Shown in pieces: positions 28,098 through 37,822 of a stretch of 64,000 nucleotides of DNA. Location: contig NZ_LXEO01000002.1 of the NCBI RefSeq assembly GCF_001654865.1, forward strand, positions 1 through 64,000, written 5' to 3'. The stretch comes from Buttiauxella noackiae ATCC 51607 (GTDB lineage: Bacteria; Pseudomonadota; Gammaproteobacteria; Enterobacterales; Enterobacteriaceae). Both the position numbers and the translations under genes were made by a program. Position 1 is the stretch's first letter; every line of letters begins with the position of its first letter. The notes below the pieces were generated by a model. It did no database searches. It was not told where the DNA came from and was given only the letters and a program-made list of their open reading frames with translations.

Positions 28098-28322
28098 ATG
28101 CTGACGGTATTTTTAGCCACCTTCGTTATATTTTTGCTGGTGATATTTGGTATGTCACTAGGGGTTATCGTGAAACGCAAAGCGCTTCAGGGTAGTTGTG
28201 GTGGCATTGCAGCACTCGGCATGGAGAAGGTCTGCAACTGTCCTGAACCTTGCGATGCGCGTAAAAAGCGTATGGCGAAAGCCGAACGGCTGGCAAAAAT
28301 TCAGCAAAACCGCATCATATAA
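28098..28322 (+). CDS. nqrM: Na(+)-NQR maturation protein NqrM
   Basis: NqrM is a small membrane-anchored protein (74 residues) needed for Na+-NQR assembly, probably delivering iron to the NqrD/E site. It has one N-terminal transmembrane helix (about 2-24) and a cytosolic cysteine cluster in GSCGG and CNCPEPC. It follows nqrF after 11 bp. The flavin transferase apbE, often found between nqrF and nqrM, is not in this operon. Confidence 0.93.
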   Translation: MLTVFLATFVIFLLVIFGMSLGVIVKRKALQGSCGGIAALGMEKVCNCPEPCDARKKRMAKAERLAKIQQNRII

Positions 28323-28330
28323 GCTCCTTA

Positions 28331-28360
28331 AAACCTCCCGTTTTGTCGGGAGGTTTTCTT
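28331..28360 (+). terminator. Terminator of the nqr operon
   Basis: AAACCTCCCG and CGGGAGGTTT form a 10-bp stem with a TTTTGT loop, followed by TTCTT. It closes the nqr operon and precedes dinB. Confidence 0.85.
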
Positions 28361-28391
28361 AGATACAGACTTTCCTCTCTCAATATTTTAA

Positions 28392-28407
28392 CTGTATACT
28401 TATCCAG
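28392..28407. promoter_or_regulatory. LexA box upstream of dinB
   Basis: CTGTATACTTATCCAG keeps the CTGT-N8-CCAG form of the SOS box (consensus CTGTATATATATACAG, one outer mismatch). It lies 22 bp before the dinB start, as in E. coli. Confidence 0.85.
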
Positions 28408-28429
28408 TGATGTAATGGATGTGAAAAGT

Positions 28430-29485
28430 ATGCGTAAAATCATTCATGTCGATATGGATTGCTTTTTTGCAGCCGTAGAGATGCGTGATAACCCCGCTTT
28501 ACGGGATGTCCCACTGGCTATTGGCGGCAGCGCACAACGCCGTGGTGTTATCAGTACCGCAAATTACCCGGCAAGAAAATTTGGTGTGCACAGCGCAATG
28601 TCAACTGCGATGGCACTCAAATTATGTCCTCACCTGACACTTTTGCCGGGGCGTTTTGACGCATATAAAGATGCATCAAATCATATTCGTGAGATATTTA
28701 GCCGCTACACCAATCTTATTGAACCGCTTTCGCTTGATGAGGCTTATCTGGATGTTACCGATAGCCTGAACTGCCACGGCTCTGCAACGCTCATGGCGCA
28801 CGAAATTCGCCAGTCCATTTCTGATGAGCTTAACCTTACGGCTTCCGCGGGGATAGCCCCGATAAAATTCCTTGCCAAAATCGCCTCAGATCTGAACAAA
28901 CCGAACGGGCAATATGTGATTACCCCTGAGCAGATTCCTGCATTTTTGCAAACCTTGCCGCTCGGTAAAATTCCAGGCGTTGGCAAAGTCACTGCGGGAA
29001 AGCTAGAAAGTCTGGGGCTACGTACCTGTGCTGATGTGCAGAATACCGATCTAGCTTCGTTGCTCAAACGTTTTGGAAAATTTGGGCGCGTTCTGTGGGA
29101 GCGAAGCCAGGGCATTGACGAGCGGGAGATAAACAATGAACGGCAGCGCAAATCTGTTGGCGTAGAGAAAACATTGGCTGAAGACATTCATGATTGGCAG
29201 GAGTGTGAAGCCATCATTGAGCAGCTTTATGCTGAACTTGAGCGACGTTTGATAAAGGTGAAACCAGATTTATTGATTGCTCGTCAGGGAGTCAAACTCA
29301 AGTTTAATGATTTCCAGCAAACCACTCAGGAACATGTGTGGCCGCAGCTCAATAAAGCCGATTTAATCGCAACGGCGAAGAAAACATGGGAAGAGCGCAG
29401 GGGAGGGCGAGGCGTAAGGCTGGTGGGACTACATGTCACGTTACTGGACCCGCAGTTGGAGCGCCAACTGGTTCTGGGATTATAA
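28430..29485 (+). CDS. dinB: DNA polymerase IV
   Basis: DinB is a Y-family translesion polymerase induced in the SOS response. The 351-residue protein matches the E. coli length. It has Asp8 in HVDMDCFFA and the Asp-Glu pair in [11 protein letters not shown] as metal ligands, a [10 protein letters not shown] helix-hairpin-helix, and the C-terminal beta-clamp-binding tail QLVLGL. The ATG at 28430 ([10 protein letters not shown]) matches the family start; upstream in-frame codons run through the LexA box and nqr terminator and were rejected. Confidence 0.97.
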   Translation: MRKIIHVDMDCFFAAVEMRDNPALRDVPLAIGGSAQRRGVISTANYPARKFGVHSAMSTAMALKLCPHLTLLPGRFDAYKDASNHIREIFSRYTNLIEPLSLDEAYLDVTDSLNCHGSATLMAHEIRQSISDELNLTASAGIAPIKFLAKIASDLNKPNGQYVITPEQIPAFLQTLPLGKIPGVGKVTAGKLESLGLRTCADVQNTDLASLLKRFGKFGRVLWERSQGIDEREINNERQRKSVGVEKTLAEDIHDWQECEAIIEQLYAELERRLIKVKPDLLIARQGVKLKFNDFQQTTQEHVWPQLNKADLIATAKKTWEERRGGRGVRLVGLHVTLLDPQLERQLVLGL

Positions 29486-29489
29486 AAAA

Positions 29490-29511
29490 AACCCTTTCAA
29501 TGAAAGGGTTT
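29490..29511. terminator. Bidirectional terminator between dinB and pepD
   Basis: AACCCTTTCA and TGAAAGGGTT form a perfect stem, with A and T runs on both flanks, between the convergent dinB and pepD genes. Confidence 0.85.
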
Positions 29512-29530
29512 TTGAGTGCACGTATTTGGC

Positions 29531-30988
29531 TTACTTAACTGGAATTGCTTTTAGCAGCTCAGTCAGCAGGATCCAGTATTGGCCAACGCTTGCAATATGA
29601 ACCTGTTCATCAGGCGAGTGTGGACCTGTAATGGTCGGCCCAATAGACACCATATCCATCTCAGGGTAAGGCTTCTTGAACAGACCACATTCCAGACCGG
29701 CATGGATAACCATGATGTTTGGTGTCTTGTTGAACAGCTTTTGGTAAGTTTCACGAACCAGAGCCATTACCGGGGATTTTGCATCTGGCTGCCAGCCTGG
29801 GTAGCTGCCTTTCGCAACGCTTTCTGCGCCAGCAAGCTGACCCAGTGCGTGAAGCATGCCAACCACATAATCTTTGCCGCTATCAATCAATGAACGAATC
29901 AGGCAGATGATTTCTGCGCTCTCATCTTTCATTGTGACCACACCCACGTTCAGTGAGGTTTCCACTACACCTTTTACAGCATCGGAATTGCGGATAACGC
30001 CGTTTGGCATTGCGTTGAGCAAGTTAATGAAAGCTTCGCGGCTTTTTACTGTCAGCGCGGATTTGTCTGTGCTGGTCGCTTCAACCAGAACGGCTGTGTT
30101 TTTCTCAACGGCACCCAGCTCATTTTGCAGAATTGACAGGAACTGCGCTGCCAGTTGCTTGAGTTGTGCTGCTTTATCGGCAGGTACAGCAAGGATAGCT
30201 GAACCTTCACGAGGGATTGCGTTGCGCAGCGTACCACCGTTCAGATCAATCAGACGAGCATCCAGTTCTGCTGCGTGAGCGAACAGGAAACGCGCCAGCA
30301 ATTTATTTGCATTGCCCAGACCCAAATGGATCTCAGCACCAGAGTGACCACCTTTCAGACCTTTGATGGTCAGTTTGTAGGTTTCGTAACCTGCTGGAAT
30401 CGCTTCACGTTGGAGTGGCAGCGTGGAGATAAAATCAATCCCGCCAGCACAACCCATATAAATCTCACCTTCTTCTTCTGAGTCGGTGTTGATCAGGATA
30501 TCAGCTTGCAACCAGCCCGCTTGCAGGCCAAAAGCACCGTCCATACCCGCTTCTTCGGTCATGGTCAGCAGTACTTCTAACGGGCCATGAGACACGGAAT
30601 CATCAGCCAACACTGCCAATGCAGATGCCATACCGATACCGTTATCTGCACCCAGCGTAGTACCGCGCGCTTTAACCCACTCGCCGTCGATATATGGCTG
30701 AATCGGGTCTTTAGTGAAATCATGGACAGTGTCGTTATTTTTCTGCGGCACCATATCAAGGTGAGCTTGCAGGACAACCGTTTTACGGTTTTCCATACCA
30801 ACTGTTGCAGGTTTGCGGATCAGGATATTACCAACCTGGTCGCGCTCAACATGCAGGCCTTTTTCTTTTGCCCAGGACAGAATATGTTCCGCGAGTTGTT
30901 CTTCATGATAAGAAGGGTGCGGAATAGAACAGATTTTGGCAAAAATATCCCACAGCGGCTGTGGAGATAATTGAGACAATTCAGACAC
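29531..30988 (-). CDS. pepD: Aminoacyl-histidine dipeptidase (peptidase D)
   Basis: PepD is a cytosolic M20-type zinc dipeptidase that hydrolyses Xaa-His and other unblocked dipeptides. The protein has 485 residues, the E. coli length. Metal-site motifs are visible in QAHLDMVPQ, GADNGIG, TEEAGMDG, INTDSEEEGE and HAGLECGLF. The GTG at 30988 gives the family start SELSQLSPQPLWDIF and follows AAGGAG by seven bases. An in-frame GTG at 31066 and an ATG near 31006 are less well placed. It is divergent from gpt. Confidence 0.93.
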   Translation of the reverse strand: MSELSQLSPQPLWDIFAKICSIPHPSYHEEQLAEHILSWAKEKGLHVERDQVGNILIRKPATVGMENRKTVVLQAHLDMVPQKNNDTVHDFTKDPIQPYIDGEWVKARGTTLGADNGIGMASALAVLADDSVSHGPLEVLLTMTEEAGMDGAFGLQAGWLQADILINTDSEEEGEIYMGCAGGIDFISTLPLQREAIPAGYETYKLTIKGLKGGHSGAEIHLGLGNANKLLARFLFAHAAELDARLIDLNGGTLRNAIPREGSAILAVPADKAAQLKQLAAQFLSILQNELGAVEKNTAVLVEATSTDKSALTVKSREAFINLLNAMPNGVIRNSDAVKGVVETSLNVGVVTMKDESAEIICLIRSLIDSGKDYVVGMLHALGQLAGAESVAKGSYPGWQPDAKSPVMALVRETYQKLFNKTPNIMVIHAGLECGLFKKPYPEMDMVSIGPTITGPHSPDEQVHIASVGQYWILLTELLKAIPVK

Positions 30989-31183
30989 GATAAGTCTCCT
31001 TGACATCGACTCTGCTGACAATTTTGGTTCGCAGAGCGCAGGATTGATCTTAATGAAATACAACACAAGTAAGCATTGTGCGCTGGCCTGAGAATACCAC
31101 TATAACTAAGGCTGTGACGAACTAAAGCACGTAAAAACGAGCGGGACAGGCCTACAGTACTGGTTTTTAGTGCGTCAGATCTC

Positions 31184-31189
31184 TATAAT
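31184..31189 (+). promoter_or_regulatory. -10 element of the gpt promoter
   Basis: A perfect TATAAT lies 65 bp upstream of gpt. No good -35 is seen 17 bp further upstream (TGGTTT). Confidence 0.45.
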
Positions 31190-31253
31190 CTCGCGCAACC
31201 AAAACCCCTTTGAACATTTTTAAGCCGTTAATAACTGGCTGGGATAATTTCAC

Positions 31254-31712
31254 ATGAGCGAAAAATACATCGTCACCTGGGACATGTTGCAGATTCACGC
31301 GCGTAAGTTGGCAAGCCGTCTGCTTCCTGCTGAACAGTGGAAAGGCATTATTGCTGTTAGCCGTGGCGGCCTGGTTCCTGGCGCACTGTTGGCGCGTGAA
31401 CTGGGGATTCGTCATGTTGATACCGTATGCATCTCCAGCTATGACCACGATAATCAGCGTGAGCTGACCGTACTGAAACGTGCTGAAGGTGATGGTGAAG
31501 GTTTCATCGTTATCGATGACCTGGTAGATACTGGCGGTACCGCGGTTGCTATCCGTGAAATGTATCCAAAAGCGCATTTCGTCACTATCTTCGCCAAGCC
31601 TGCTGGTCAGCCTTTAGTTGATGATTATGTCATCGATATCCCGCAAGATACCTGGATTGAACAGCCGTGGGATATGGGCGTTGTTTTCGTTCCACCATTA
31701 GCTGGTCGTTAA
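31254..31712 (+). CDS. gpt: Xanthine-guanine phosphoribosyltransferase
   Basis: Gpt salvages guanine, xanthine and, more weakly, hypoxanthine with PRPP to form the nucleotides. The 152-residue protein matches E. coli in length and has the PRPP-binding loop [12 protein letters not shown], plus VSRGGLVPG near the N-terminus. It is peripheral to the inner membrane in E. coli. A TATAAT lies upstream and a GC-rich hairpin terminator follows. Confidence 0.98.
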   Translation: MSEKYIVTWDMLQIHARKLASRLLPAEQWKGIIAVSRGGLVPGALLARELGIRHVDTVCISSYDHDNQRELTVLKRAEGDGEGFIVIDDLVDTGGTAVAIREMYPKAHFVTIFAKPAGQPLVDDYVIDIPQDTWIEQPWDMGVVFVPPLAGR

Positions 31713-31756
31713 TTTTTCCTCTTCGGAAAATATCATTACAGATTTGCATTGATTTA

Positions 31757-31775
31757 CGCCCGGCATAGCCGGGCG
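31757..31775 (+). terminator. Terminator of gpt
   Basis: CGCCCGGC and GCCGGGCG pair around a 3-nt loop, followed by TTTGTGTT. Confidence 0.75.
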
Positions 31776-31843
31776 TTTGTGTTATTTGGATGCTGACAGA
31801 GTACAATAGCCCCATTCCTGACGTTTGTATGGAGGCAGAAACG

Positions 31844-33091
31844 ATGTCGCAGGCCAATCTTAGCGAAACTCTGTTTAAACCACGATTTAAGCACCCCGAA
31901 ACTTCGACCCTGGTTCGGCGTGCTAAGCATCAAGCCGCTCCTGTTATCCAGTCAGCTCTGGACGGTGCAACAGCTCCTCAGTGGTATCGCATGATCAACC
32001 GCCTGCTCTGGGTTTGGCGCGGTGTCGATCCGCTCGAAATCCTCGAAGTACAGTCGCGAATTACCATGTGCAAGGCCGAACGCACCAATGATGAGTTATT
32101 TGATACGGTCATTGGCTATCGTGGTGGGAACTGGATTTATGAATGGTCAAAGCAAGCGATGCAATGGCAACAGCGAGCTAACCAGGAAACAGACAAGGTA
32201 CTTAGCGGCAAGTATTGGTTACAGGCCGCTAATCTTTATAGCATTGCAGCCTACCCACATCTGAAAGGTGATCAACTTGCAGAACAGGCACAAGTTCTGG
32301 CAAATCGCGCGTATGAAGAAGCAGCCCCCCGTCTTTCCGGCGGCTTGCGTGAACTTGAATTCCCAATCCCTGGTGGCGGAACAATAACCGGATTCTTACA
32401 CCTTCCAAAAGAAGGGCAGGGGCCATTCCCGACGGTGTTGATTTGCGGTGGCCTTGACGCTTTGCAGAGCGATTATTACAACTTATTTGATAAGTATTTT
32501 GCACCTGAAGGTATGGCGATGTTGACCATCGATATGCCATCGATTGGCTTCTCTTCAAAATGGAAACTGACTCAGGATTCCAGTCTTTTACACCAGCATG
32601 TTCTGAAGGCGTTACCGAATATTCCGTGGGTCGATCACACTCGTGTAGCAGCGTTTGGTTTCCGGTTTGGTGCTAACGTAGCAGTACGGTTGGGATATAT
32701 CGAAGCACCCCGTTTGAAAGCGGTGGCATGCCTTGGACCCGTTGTTCATAGCTTATTGAGCGACGCATCACGGCAGGCACAGGTGCCCGAGATGTATATT
32801 GATGTACTGGCAAGTCGTCTTGGGATGAATGATGCATCAGATAGCGCCTTGCGTGTGGAGTTGAATCGCTATTCACTAAAAACCCAGGGACTGTTGGGGC
32901 GTCACTGCCCAACGCCAATGCTATCTGGTTACTGGGTAAACGATCCATTCAGCCCGGAAGAAGACTCCCGTTTAATCACTTCGTCATCTGCGGATGGTAA
33001 GTTGCTGGCGATCCCGTTTAACCCGGTGTATCGCAACTTTGACAAAGCGCTGAAAGAAATTACTGGATGGATCAAGCAGAGATTGCGTTAA
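31844..33091 (+). CDS. frsA: Fermentation-respiration switch protein FrsA
   Basis: FrsA is an alpha/beta-hydrolase-fold protein that binds unphosphorylated EIIA(Glc) and shifts metabolism towards fermentation. The 415-residue protein matches E. coli FrsA (414) throughout, including the N-terminal [17 protein letters not shown] stretch and the [15 protein letters not shown] nucleophile-elbow region. The ATG at 31844 follows GGAGG and gives the family start. The neighbours gpt and crl are the E. coli ones. Confidence 0.96.
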   Translation: MSQANLSETLFKPRFKHPETSTLVRRAKHQAAPVIQSALDGATAPQWYRMINRLLWVWRGVDPLEILEVQSRITMCKAERTNDELFDTVIGYRGGNWIYEWSKQAMQWQQRANQETDKVLSGKYWLQAANLYSIAAYPHLKGDQLAEQAQVLANRAYEEAAPRLSGGLRELEFPIPGGGTITGFLHLPKEGQGPFPTVLICGGLDALQSDYYNLFDKYFAPEGMAMLTIDMPSIGFSSKWKLTQDSSLLHQHVLKALPNIPWVDHTRVAAFGFRFGANVAVRLGYIEAPRLKAVACLGPVVHSLLSDASRQAQVPEMYIDVLASRLGMNDASDSALRVELNRYSLKTQGLLGRHCPTPMLSGYWVNDPFSPEEDSRLITSSSADGKLLAIPFNPVYRNFDKALKEITGWIKQRLR

Positions 33092-33148
33092 AGATTTGCT
33101 AAATTTCATCGGTTTGGTAAAACAGTTGCTTCACAACAGGAGATCGCA

Positions 33149-33550
33149 ATGACGTTACCGAGTGGACACCCGAAAAGTAGATTGATTAAAAAATTCGCCT
33201 CGCTTGGCCCATATATCCGGGAAGAGCAGTGTGAAGATAACCGTTTCTTCTTCGATTGCCTGGCTGTGTGCGTTAATGTGAAGCCAGCACCAGAAAAACG
33301 TGAATTCTGGGGCTGGTGGATGGAGCTGGAAGCGCAGGAAAAGCAATTTACCTATACATACCATTTTGGTCTGTTCGACAAAGATGGTAAGTGGACTGCA
33401 ACAGCGGCAAAAGACAAAGAAGTAGATGAAAGACTTGAGCAAACACTACGTGGTTTCCATGAGCGCCTGCGCGAGTTATTAAGCACTCTGAGCCTGGATT
33501 TGGTACCCGCAGAAAACTTTGCGGAAAAACCCGTTAAGCTTTCGGCCTGA
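33149..33550 (+). CDS. crl: Sigma-S-binding activator Crl
   Basis: Crl binds RpoS and promotes its association with core RNA polymerase, especially at low temperature, so it supports curli and stationary-phase genes. The 133-residue protein matches E. coli length and shows the [30 protein letters not shown] core. The start follows AACAGGAG. It shares a functional theme with iraP (RpoS stabilisation) and dgcC (curli/cellulose) further right in the window. Confidence 0.96.
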   Translation: MTLPSGHPKSRLIKKFASLGPYIREEQCEDNRFFFDCLAVCVNVKPAPEKREFWGWWMELEAQEKQFTYTYHFGLFDKDGKWTATAAKDKEVDERLEQTLRGFHERLRELLSTLSLDLVPAENFAEKPVKLSA

Positions 33551-33555
33551 AATAA

Positions 33556-33586
33556 AAAACCCCCATCCTTCATGGATGGGGGTTTT
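33556..33586. terminator. Bidirectional terminator between crl and phoE
   Basis: AAAACCCCCATCC and GGATGGGGGTTTT form a 13-bp stem, with A and T runs on both sides, between the convergent crl and phoE. Confidence 0.9.
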
Positions 33587-33596
33587 CTTTTGCTAA

Positions 33597-34697
33597 TTAG
33601 AATTGATAAACAATACCGACAGCAACGACATCATCACTATTCAGTTTTAATGTATTGTCGTCACTGAGTTGGTTAATTTTGTAATCAACATAAGTAGACA
33701 TGTTTTTGTTAAAGTAATAAGTGGCCGCAACATCGATATATTTTACCAGATCTGCATCGCCGACCCCTTCAATATCCTTGGCTTTTGACTGGACATAACC
33801 CAGAGATGGTCGCAGACCAAAGTCAAATTGATACTGTGCAATGACTTCAAATGCCTGGTTTTTATTTGCAAAACCGCTGACGCTATTATTTATACCATTA
33901 ATTGATGCAGTGCCAGAAATTGGCGTCATATTACGTGTTTCGGCATACATTGCAGCCAGATACACATTATTCGCGTCATATTTCACGCCGGTAGTCCAGG
34001 CTTCGGCATTGTCACCCTTGCCGTAAGCCTGATTTTTCTGGGCCAAAGTTCGGTTGGAGTTAGCGTAGCCAGCACCAACTGTCAGGCCAGTATCGCCAAT
34101 GTCATAAGACAGTGAAGTACCGAAACCGTCACCGTTTTGTTTGCTGGTTGCACGGCCGTCATTCTCATTTTTCCCTTGATATTGCAGGGAAAGCTTCAGA
34201 CCATCAACCAAGCCAAAGAAGGTGTTGTTGCGGTAGGTGGCAACACCGTTAGCACGGCCAGTCATAAAGTTATCGGTTTTGGTGTAAGAATCATCACCAA
34301 ACTCTGGCATCATATCGGTATAGGAAGCGATGTTGTACAGCACACCGTAGTTACGACCATAGTCAAATGAACCAATATCACCTGCTTTTAAACCAGCAAA
34401 TGCCAGACGAGTTTTGGTGGTATTAACATCACCTTCGGCTTTGTTAGCGGCAACTTGATATTCCCACTGCCCGAAACCGGTCAGTTGGTCGTTAATTTGT
34501 GTCTGGCCTTTAAACCCCAGACGGACATAAGACTGGTCGCCATCTACAGAGTTATTATCACTTAAATAGTGTTCTGCTTTTACTTTTCCGTAAAGGTCGA
34601 GTTTATTGCCATCTTTATTATAAATTTCTGCTGCTTGCGAAGAAGTTGATGACGCCAGAAAACCCAATACCATTAATGCCAGTGTGCTTTTCTTCAT
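33597..34697 (-). CDS. phoE: Outer-membrane phosphoporin PhoE
   Basis: PhoE is a trimeric 16-strand general porin with anion preference, made under phosphate limitation. The 366-residue precursor has a 22-residue signal peptide ending in SQAAE and a mature protein that starts [15 protein letters not shown] and ends with the C-terminal Phe (IVYQF) needed for Bam recognition. It is 15 residues longer than E. coli PhoE, with extra sequence in loops (for example the [13 protein letters not shown] loop). A PHO box upstream and the neighbouring proB support orthology. Confidence 0.94.
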   Translation of the reverse strand: MKKSTLALMVLGFLASSTSSQAAEIYNKDGNKLDLYGKVKAEHYLSDNNSVDGDQSYVRLGFKGQTQINDQLTGFGQWEYQVAANKAEGDVNTTKTRLAFAGLKAGDIGSFDYGRNYGVLYNIASYTDMMPEFGDDSYTKTDNFMTGRANGVATYRNNTFFGLVDGLKLSLQYQGKNENDGRATSKQNGDGFGTSLSYDIGDTGLTVGAGYANSNRTLAQKNQAYGKGDNAEAWTTGVKYDANNVYLAAMYAETRNMTPISGTASINGINNSVSGFANKNQAFEVIAQYQFDFGLRPSLGYVQSKAKDIEGVGDADLVKYIDVAATYYFNKNMSTYVDYKINQLSDDNTLKLNSDDVVAVGIVYQF

Positions 34698-34766
34698 TTT
34701 CTCATCCCAATGATGTATACGCGCTAAAATTTAATCGGAAAATATCCCGTTAAAAAACGCAGAGAG

Positions 34767-34799
34767 TTTTATCGCCTTGAGATGAAAGTTTTATGACGT
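34767..34799 (-). promoter_or_regulatory. PHO box and -10 of phoE
   Basis: On the minus strand ACGTCAT-AAAA-CTTTCAT (34782-34799) matches the PhoB direct-repeat consensus CTGTCAT-N4-CTGTCAT at 11 of 14 positions. A GATAAAA -10-like element follows (34767-34773). PhoB control of phoE is established in E. coli. Confidence 0.7.
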
Positions 34800-34992
34800 A
34801 GTGAGAGAAAGTTTAAATAAACGTAATAATTTATATTTGTCACAAAATTGTCAAAATTTGCCGTTACGGTTATCGATCGTTTACGCGAAGTTAGCCGTTT
34901 TCCGTGCCGGGGCAGTTGGCATTCATCGCGACTCCTGTTACAACGTCATTTGGCATTTTAAATTTCCAATTTCGCTAACACGGCAGAGAATC

Positions 34993-36096
34993 ATGAGTGA
35001 CAGCCAGACGCTGGTGGTAAAACTAGGCACGAGCGTATTAACCGGTGGCTCACGCCGCCTGAACCGGGCTCATATTGTTGAGCTAGTGCGTCAATGCGCA
35101 CAACTTCATGCCTCCGGGCATCGTATCGTTATTGTGACGTCTGGGGCGATAGCCGCAGGACGTGAGCATTTAGGCTACCCCGAACTCCCCGCAACTATTG
35201 CGTCGAAACAGTTACTTGCCGCCGTAGGGCAAAGCAGGCTGATCCAACTCTGGGAACAGCTATTTTCTATTTATGGCATTCATGTTGGGCAGATGCTGCT
35301 CACACGGGCCGATATGGAAGATCGCGAACGTTTCCTGAATGCGCGCGATACCCTGCGAGCACTGCTGGACAACAATATCGTTCCTATAATCAATGAAAAT
35401 GATGCTGTTGCGACGGCAGAAATTAAAGTTGGCGATAACGATAACCTTTCTGCGCTGGCCGCTATTCTTGCGGGTGCCGATAAGTTGCTCCTGCTGACCG
35501 ATCAACAAGGGCTATTTACTGCTGATCCACGTAATAATCCAGCCGCCGAATTAATTAAAGAGGTCCATGGCATTGATGATGCGCTGCGCGCCATCGCCGG
35601 TGATAGTGTTTCCGGGCTTGGGACCGGTGGTATGGGCACGAAATTACAAGCGGCTGATGTTGCCTGCCGTGCCGGTATTGATGTTGTTATTGCTGCAGGG
35701 AGCAAACCTGGCGTTATTGGTGATGTAATGGCGGGAACACCTGTTGGCACGCGTTTCCATGCTCAGCAATCACCATTAGAAAATCGTAAGCGTTGGATCT
35801 TTGGCGCGCCACCTGCCGGCGAAATCACGGTTGATGATGGGGCACTGGCCGCGATTCTTGAGCGTGGTAGCTCTTTACTGCCGAAGGGTATCAAAAATGT
35901 GGCAGGCAACTTCTCCCGTGGAGAAGTTATTCGTATTCGTAGCCTCGAGGGTCGTGACATTGCTCATGGGGTTTGCCGTTATAACAGCGATGCATTACGC
36001 CGCATTGCGGGCCATCACTCTCAACAGATCGATGAAATCCTCGGCTATGAATATGGCCCAGTGGCGGTTCATCGTGACGATATGATTGTTAATTAA
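34993..36096 (+). CDS. proB: Glutamate 5-kinase
   Basis: ProB phosphorylates glutamate in the first step of proline synthesis and is feedback-inhibited by proline. The 367-residue protein equals the E. coli length. It has an N-terminal amino-acid kinase domain ([47 protein letters not shown]) and a C-terminal PUA domain (about 275-367). The ATG at 34993 was chosen by alignment with the family N-terminus; the open frame runs further upstream towards the phoE promoter. proA starts 10 bp after its stop. Confidence 0.97.
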   Translation: MSDSQTLVVKLGTSVLTGGSRRLNRAHIVELVRQCAQLHASGHRIVIVTSGAIAAGREHLGYPELPATIASKQLLAAVGQSRLIQLWEQLFSIYGIHVGQMLLTRADMEDRERFLNARDTLRALLDNNIVPIINENDAVATAEIKVGDNDNLSALAAILAGADKLLLLTDQQGLFTADPRNNPAAELIKEVHGIDDALRAIAGDSVSGLGTGGMGTKLQAADVACRAGIDVVIAAGSKPGVIGDVMAGTPVGTRFHAQQSPLENRKRWIFGAPPAGEITVDDGALAAILERGSSLLPKGIKNVAGNFSRGEVIRIRSLEGRDIAHGVCRYNSDALRRIAGHHSQQIDEILGYEYGPVAVHRDDMIVN

Positions 36097-36106
36097 GGAG
36101 CTGGCA

Positions 36107-37360
36107 ATGCTGGAACAAATGGGCAAAGCTGCGAAAGCGGCTTCTTATCAGATGGCTCTCCTCTCCAGTCGCGAAAAAAATCGGGCGCTGGAACGAATTG
36201 CAGATTATCTGGAAGCACAGGCCGAAGCTATTTTAATGGCCAATGAGCAGGACTTAGCTGAAGCAAAAACCAATGGTTTGAGTGAAGCGATGCTCGATCG
36301 TTTACAACTTACACCATCGCGCCTGAAAAGCATCGCCGATGATGTTCGCCAGGTTTGTAATCTGGCCGATCCTGTTGGACAGGTGATTGATGGAGGCTTA
36401 CTCGATAGCGGCCTGCGTCTCGAACGTCGCCGCGTTCCATTAGGCGTAGTCGGGGTCATTTATGAGGCCCGCCCTAACGTAACGGTTGATGTAGCCTCAC
36501 TGTGCCTAAAAACAGGTAATGCAGCGATTCTACGCGGTGGTAAAGAAACCTGGCGTACCAATGCCGCAACTGTAAAGGTTATTCAGCAAGCTCTGATGGA
36601 GTGCGGTTTACCTGCAGCGGCGGTTCAGGCGATTGAAAGCCCGGATCGTGAATTGGTGAACGAGTTGCTGCGTATGGATCGCTATGTAGACATGTTAATT
36701 CCACGCGGTGGTGCTGGCCTGCACAAACTTTGCCGCGAGCAATCCACTATTCCGGTGATAACGGGTGGTATCGGTGTTTGTCATATTTTTGTCGATGCAA
36801 GTGCTGAATTTACTCCTGCGCTGAACATTATCGTAAACGCTAAAACCCAACGCCCAAGCACCTGTAACACGGTGGAAACTTTGCTGGTGCATCAGGAAAT
36901 TGCCGAAACTTTCCTGGTGGCTTTAAGTAAGCAAATGGCAGTATCTGGCGTTACGTTACATGCGGATGAAAAATCGTTGCTGCTTTTGCAAAAAGGCCCG
37001 GCTGAAGTGCTGCCAGTGAAAGCTGAAGATTACGACGATGAATGGTTGTCACTGCATCTGAATGTGAAAGTTGTTGCTGATATCGATGACGCTATCGATC
37101 ACATTCGACAACATGGTACACAGCACTCAGATGCAGTTCTGACGCGCACATTAAGTCACGCGAATCGCTTTGTGAATGAAGTCGATTCTTCAGCGGTTTA
37201 CGTGAATGCTTCAACGCGTTTCACCGACGGCGCTCAGTTTGGCTTAGGTGCTGAAGTGGCTGTAAGTACGCAGAAACTTCATGCCCGTGGTCCAATGGGG
37301 CTTGAAGCACTTACGACTTATAAATGGATCGGATTCGGCGACGATACTATCCGCGAATAA
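36107..37360 (+). CDS. proA: Gamma-glutamyl phosphate reductase
   Basis: ProA reduces gamma-glutamyl phosphate to glutamate semialdehyde with NADPH, the second step of proline synthesis. The 417-residue protein equals the E. coli length and has the catalytic Cys in [14 protein letters not shown] and the [18 protein letters not shown] segment. The ATG at 36107 follows AAGGAG; an in-frame ATG at 36086 overlaps proB and was rejected. In E. coli thrW (tRNA-Thr) follows proA, but no tRNA is seen after it here. Confidence 0.97.
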   Translation: MLEQMGKAAKAASYQMALLSSREKNRALERIADYLEAQAEAILMANEQDLAEAKTNGLSEAMLDRLQLTPSRLKSIADDVRQVCNLADPVGQVIDGGLLDSGLRLERRRVPLGVVGVIYEARPNVTVDVASLCLKTGNAAILRGGKETWRTNAATVKVIQQALMECGLPAAAVQAIESPDRELVNELLRMDRYVDMLIPRGGAGLHKLCREQSTIPVITGGIGVCHIFVDASAEFTPALNIIVNAKTQRPSTCNTVETLLVHQEIAETFLVALSKQMAVSGVTLHADEKSLLLLQKGPAEVLPVKAEDYDDEWLSLHLNVKVVADIDDAIDHIRQHGTQHSDAVLTRTLSHANRFVNEVDSSAVYVNASTRFTDGAQFGLGAEVAVSTQKLHARGPMGLEALTTYKWIGFGDDTIRE

Positions 37361-37822
37361 TTGATATAAAGGTAATGCATATAAATCTGGAAATTATAAG
37401 ATTATATGTGTTACCCATCATTTTCTTAAGTTAATCAATATCCCTACTATTCGCTCCTGTACTTCTGGATATTCTAACTATCAGCTATTTGCATGTTATC
37501 TATATTATGTATCATGCTAGCCTAATGTTAACCCTCTCCATTTAAATAATGCATTAATAAACATGAATTATTCATTTTTTATATGGGTTTGTTTTTTATT
37601 TTTGCATGTCATTAATATGTAACCAGTTATTGATCATAAGTGCTCGCCGTTTTTTATCATATTTGTCCTTTTTCATACTTAATTAATAAATTAATTGAAC
37701 CATTAACAGCAGGGGCATAATAATCGTTCCGCTAACATCATTACATCTTTTAGTGATTACCGCTTATTGCATTGACTATTGATGGACCAACGAAAATTTA
37801 AATCCCTTAGGAGGGATGGCAA
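37361..37822. other. AT-rich leader between proA and the autotransporter gene
   Basis: This region of about 460 bp is much richer in A and T than the flanking housekeeping genes. It holds several TATAAT/TATTAT-like words, so no single promoter can be named. The sequence AGGAGGGATGGCA directly precedes the downstream start. No tRNA, repeat or open frame was seen. The composition suggests acquired DNA and possible H-NS silencing; the latter is inference. Confidence 0.5.

Noticed and set aside
37361-37822. tRNA-Thr (thrW) after proA as in E. coli
   Set aside because: No cloverleaf, T-loop GGTTCGA or CCA end was found in the gap.
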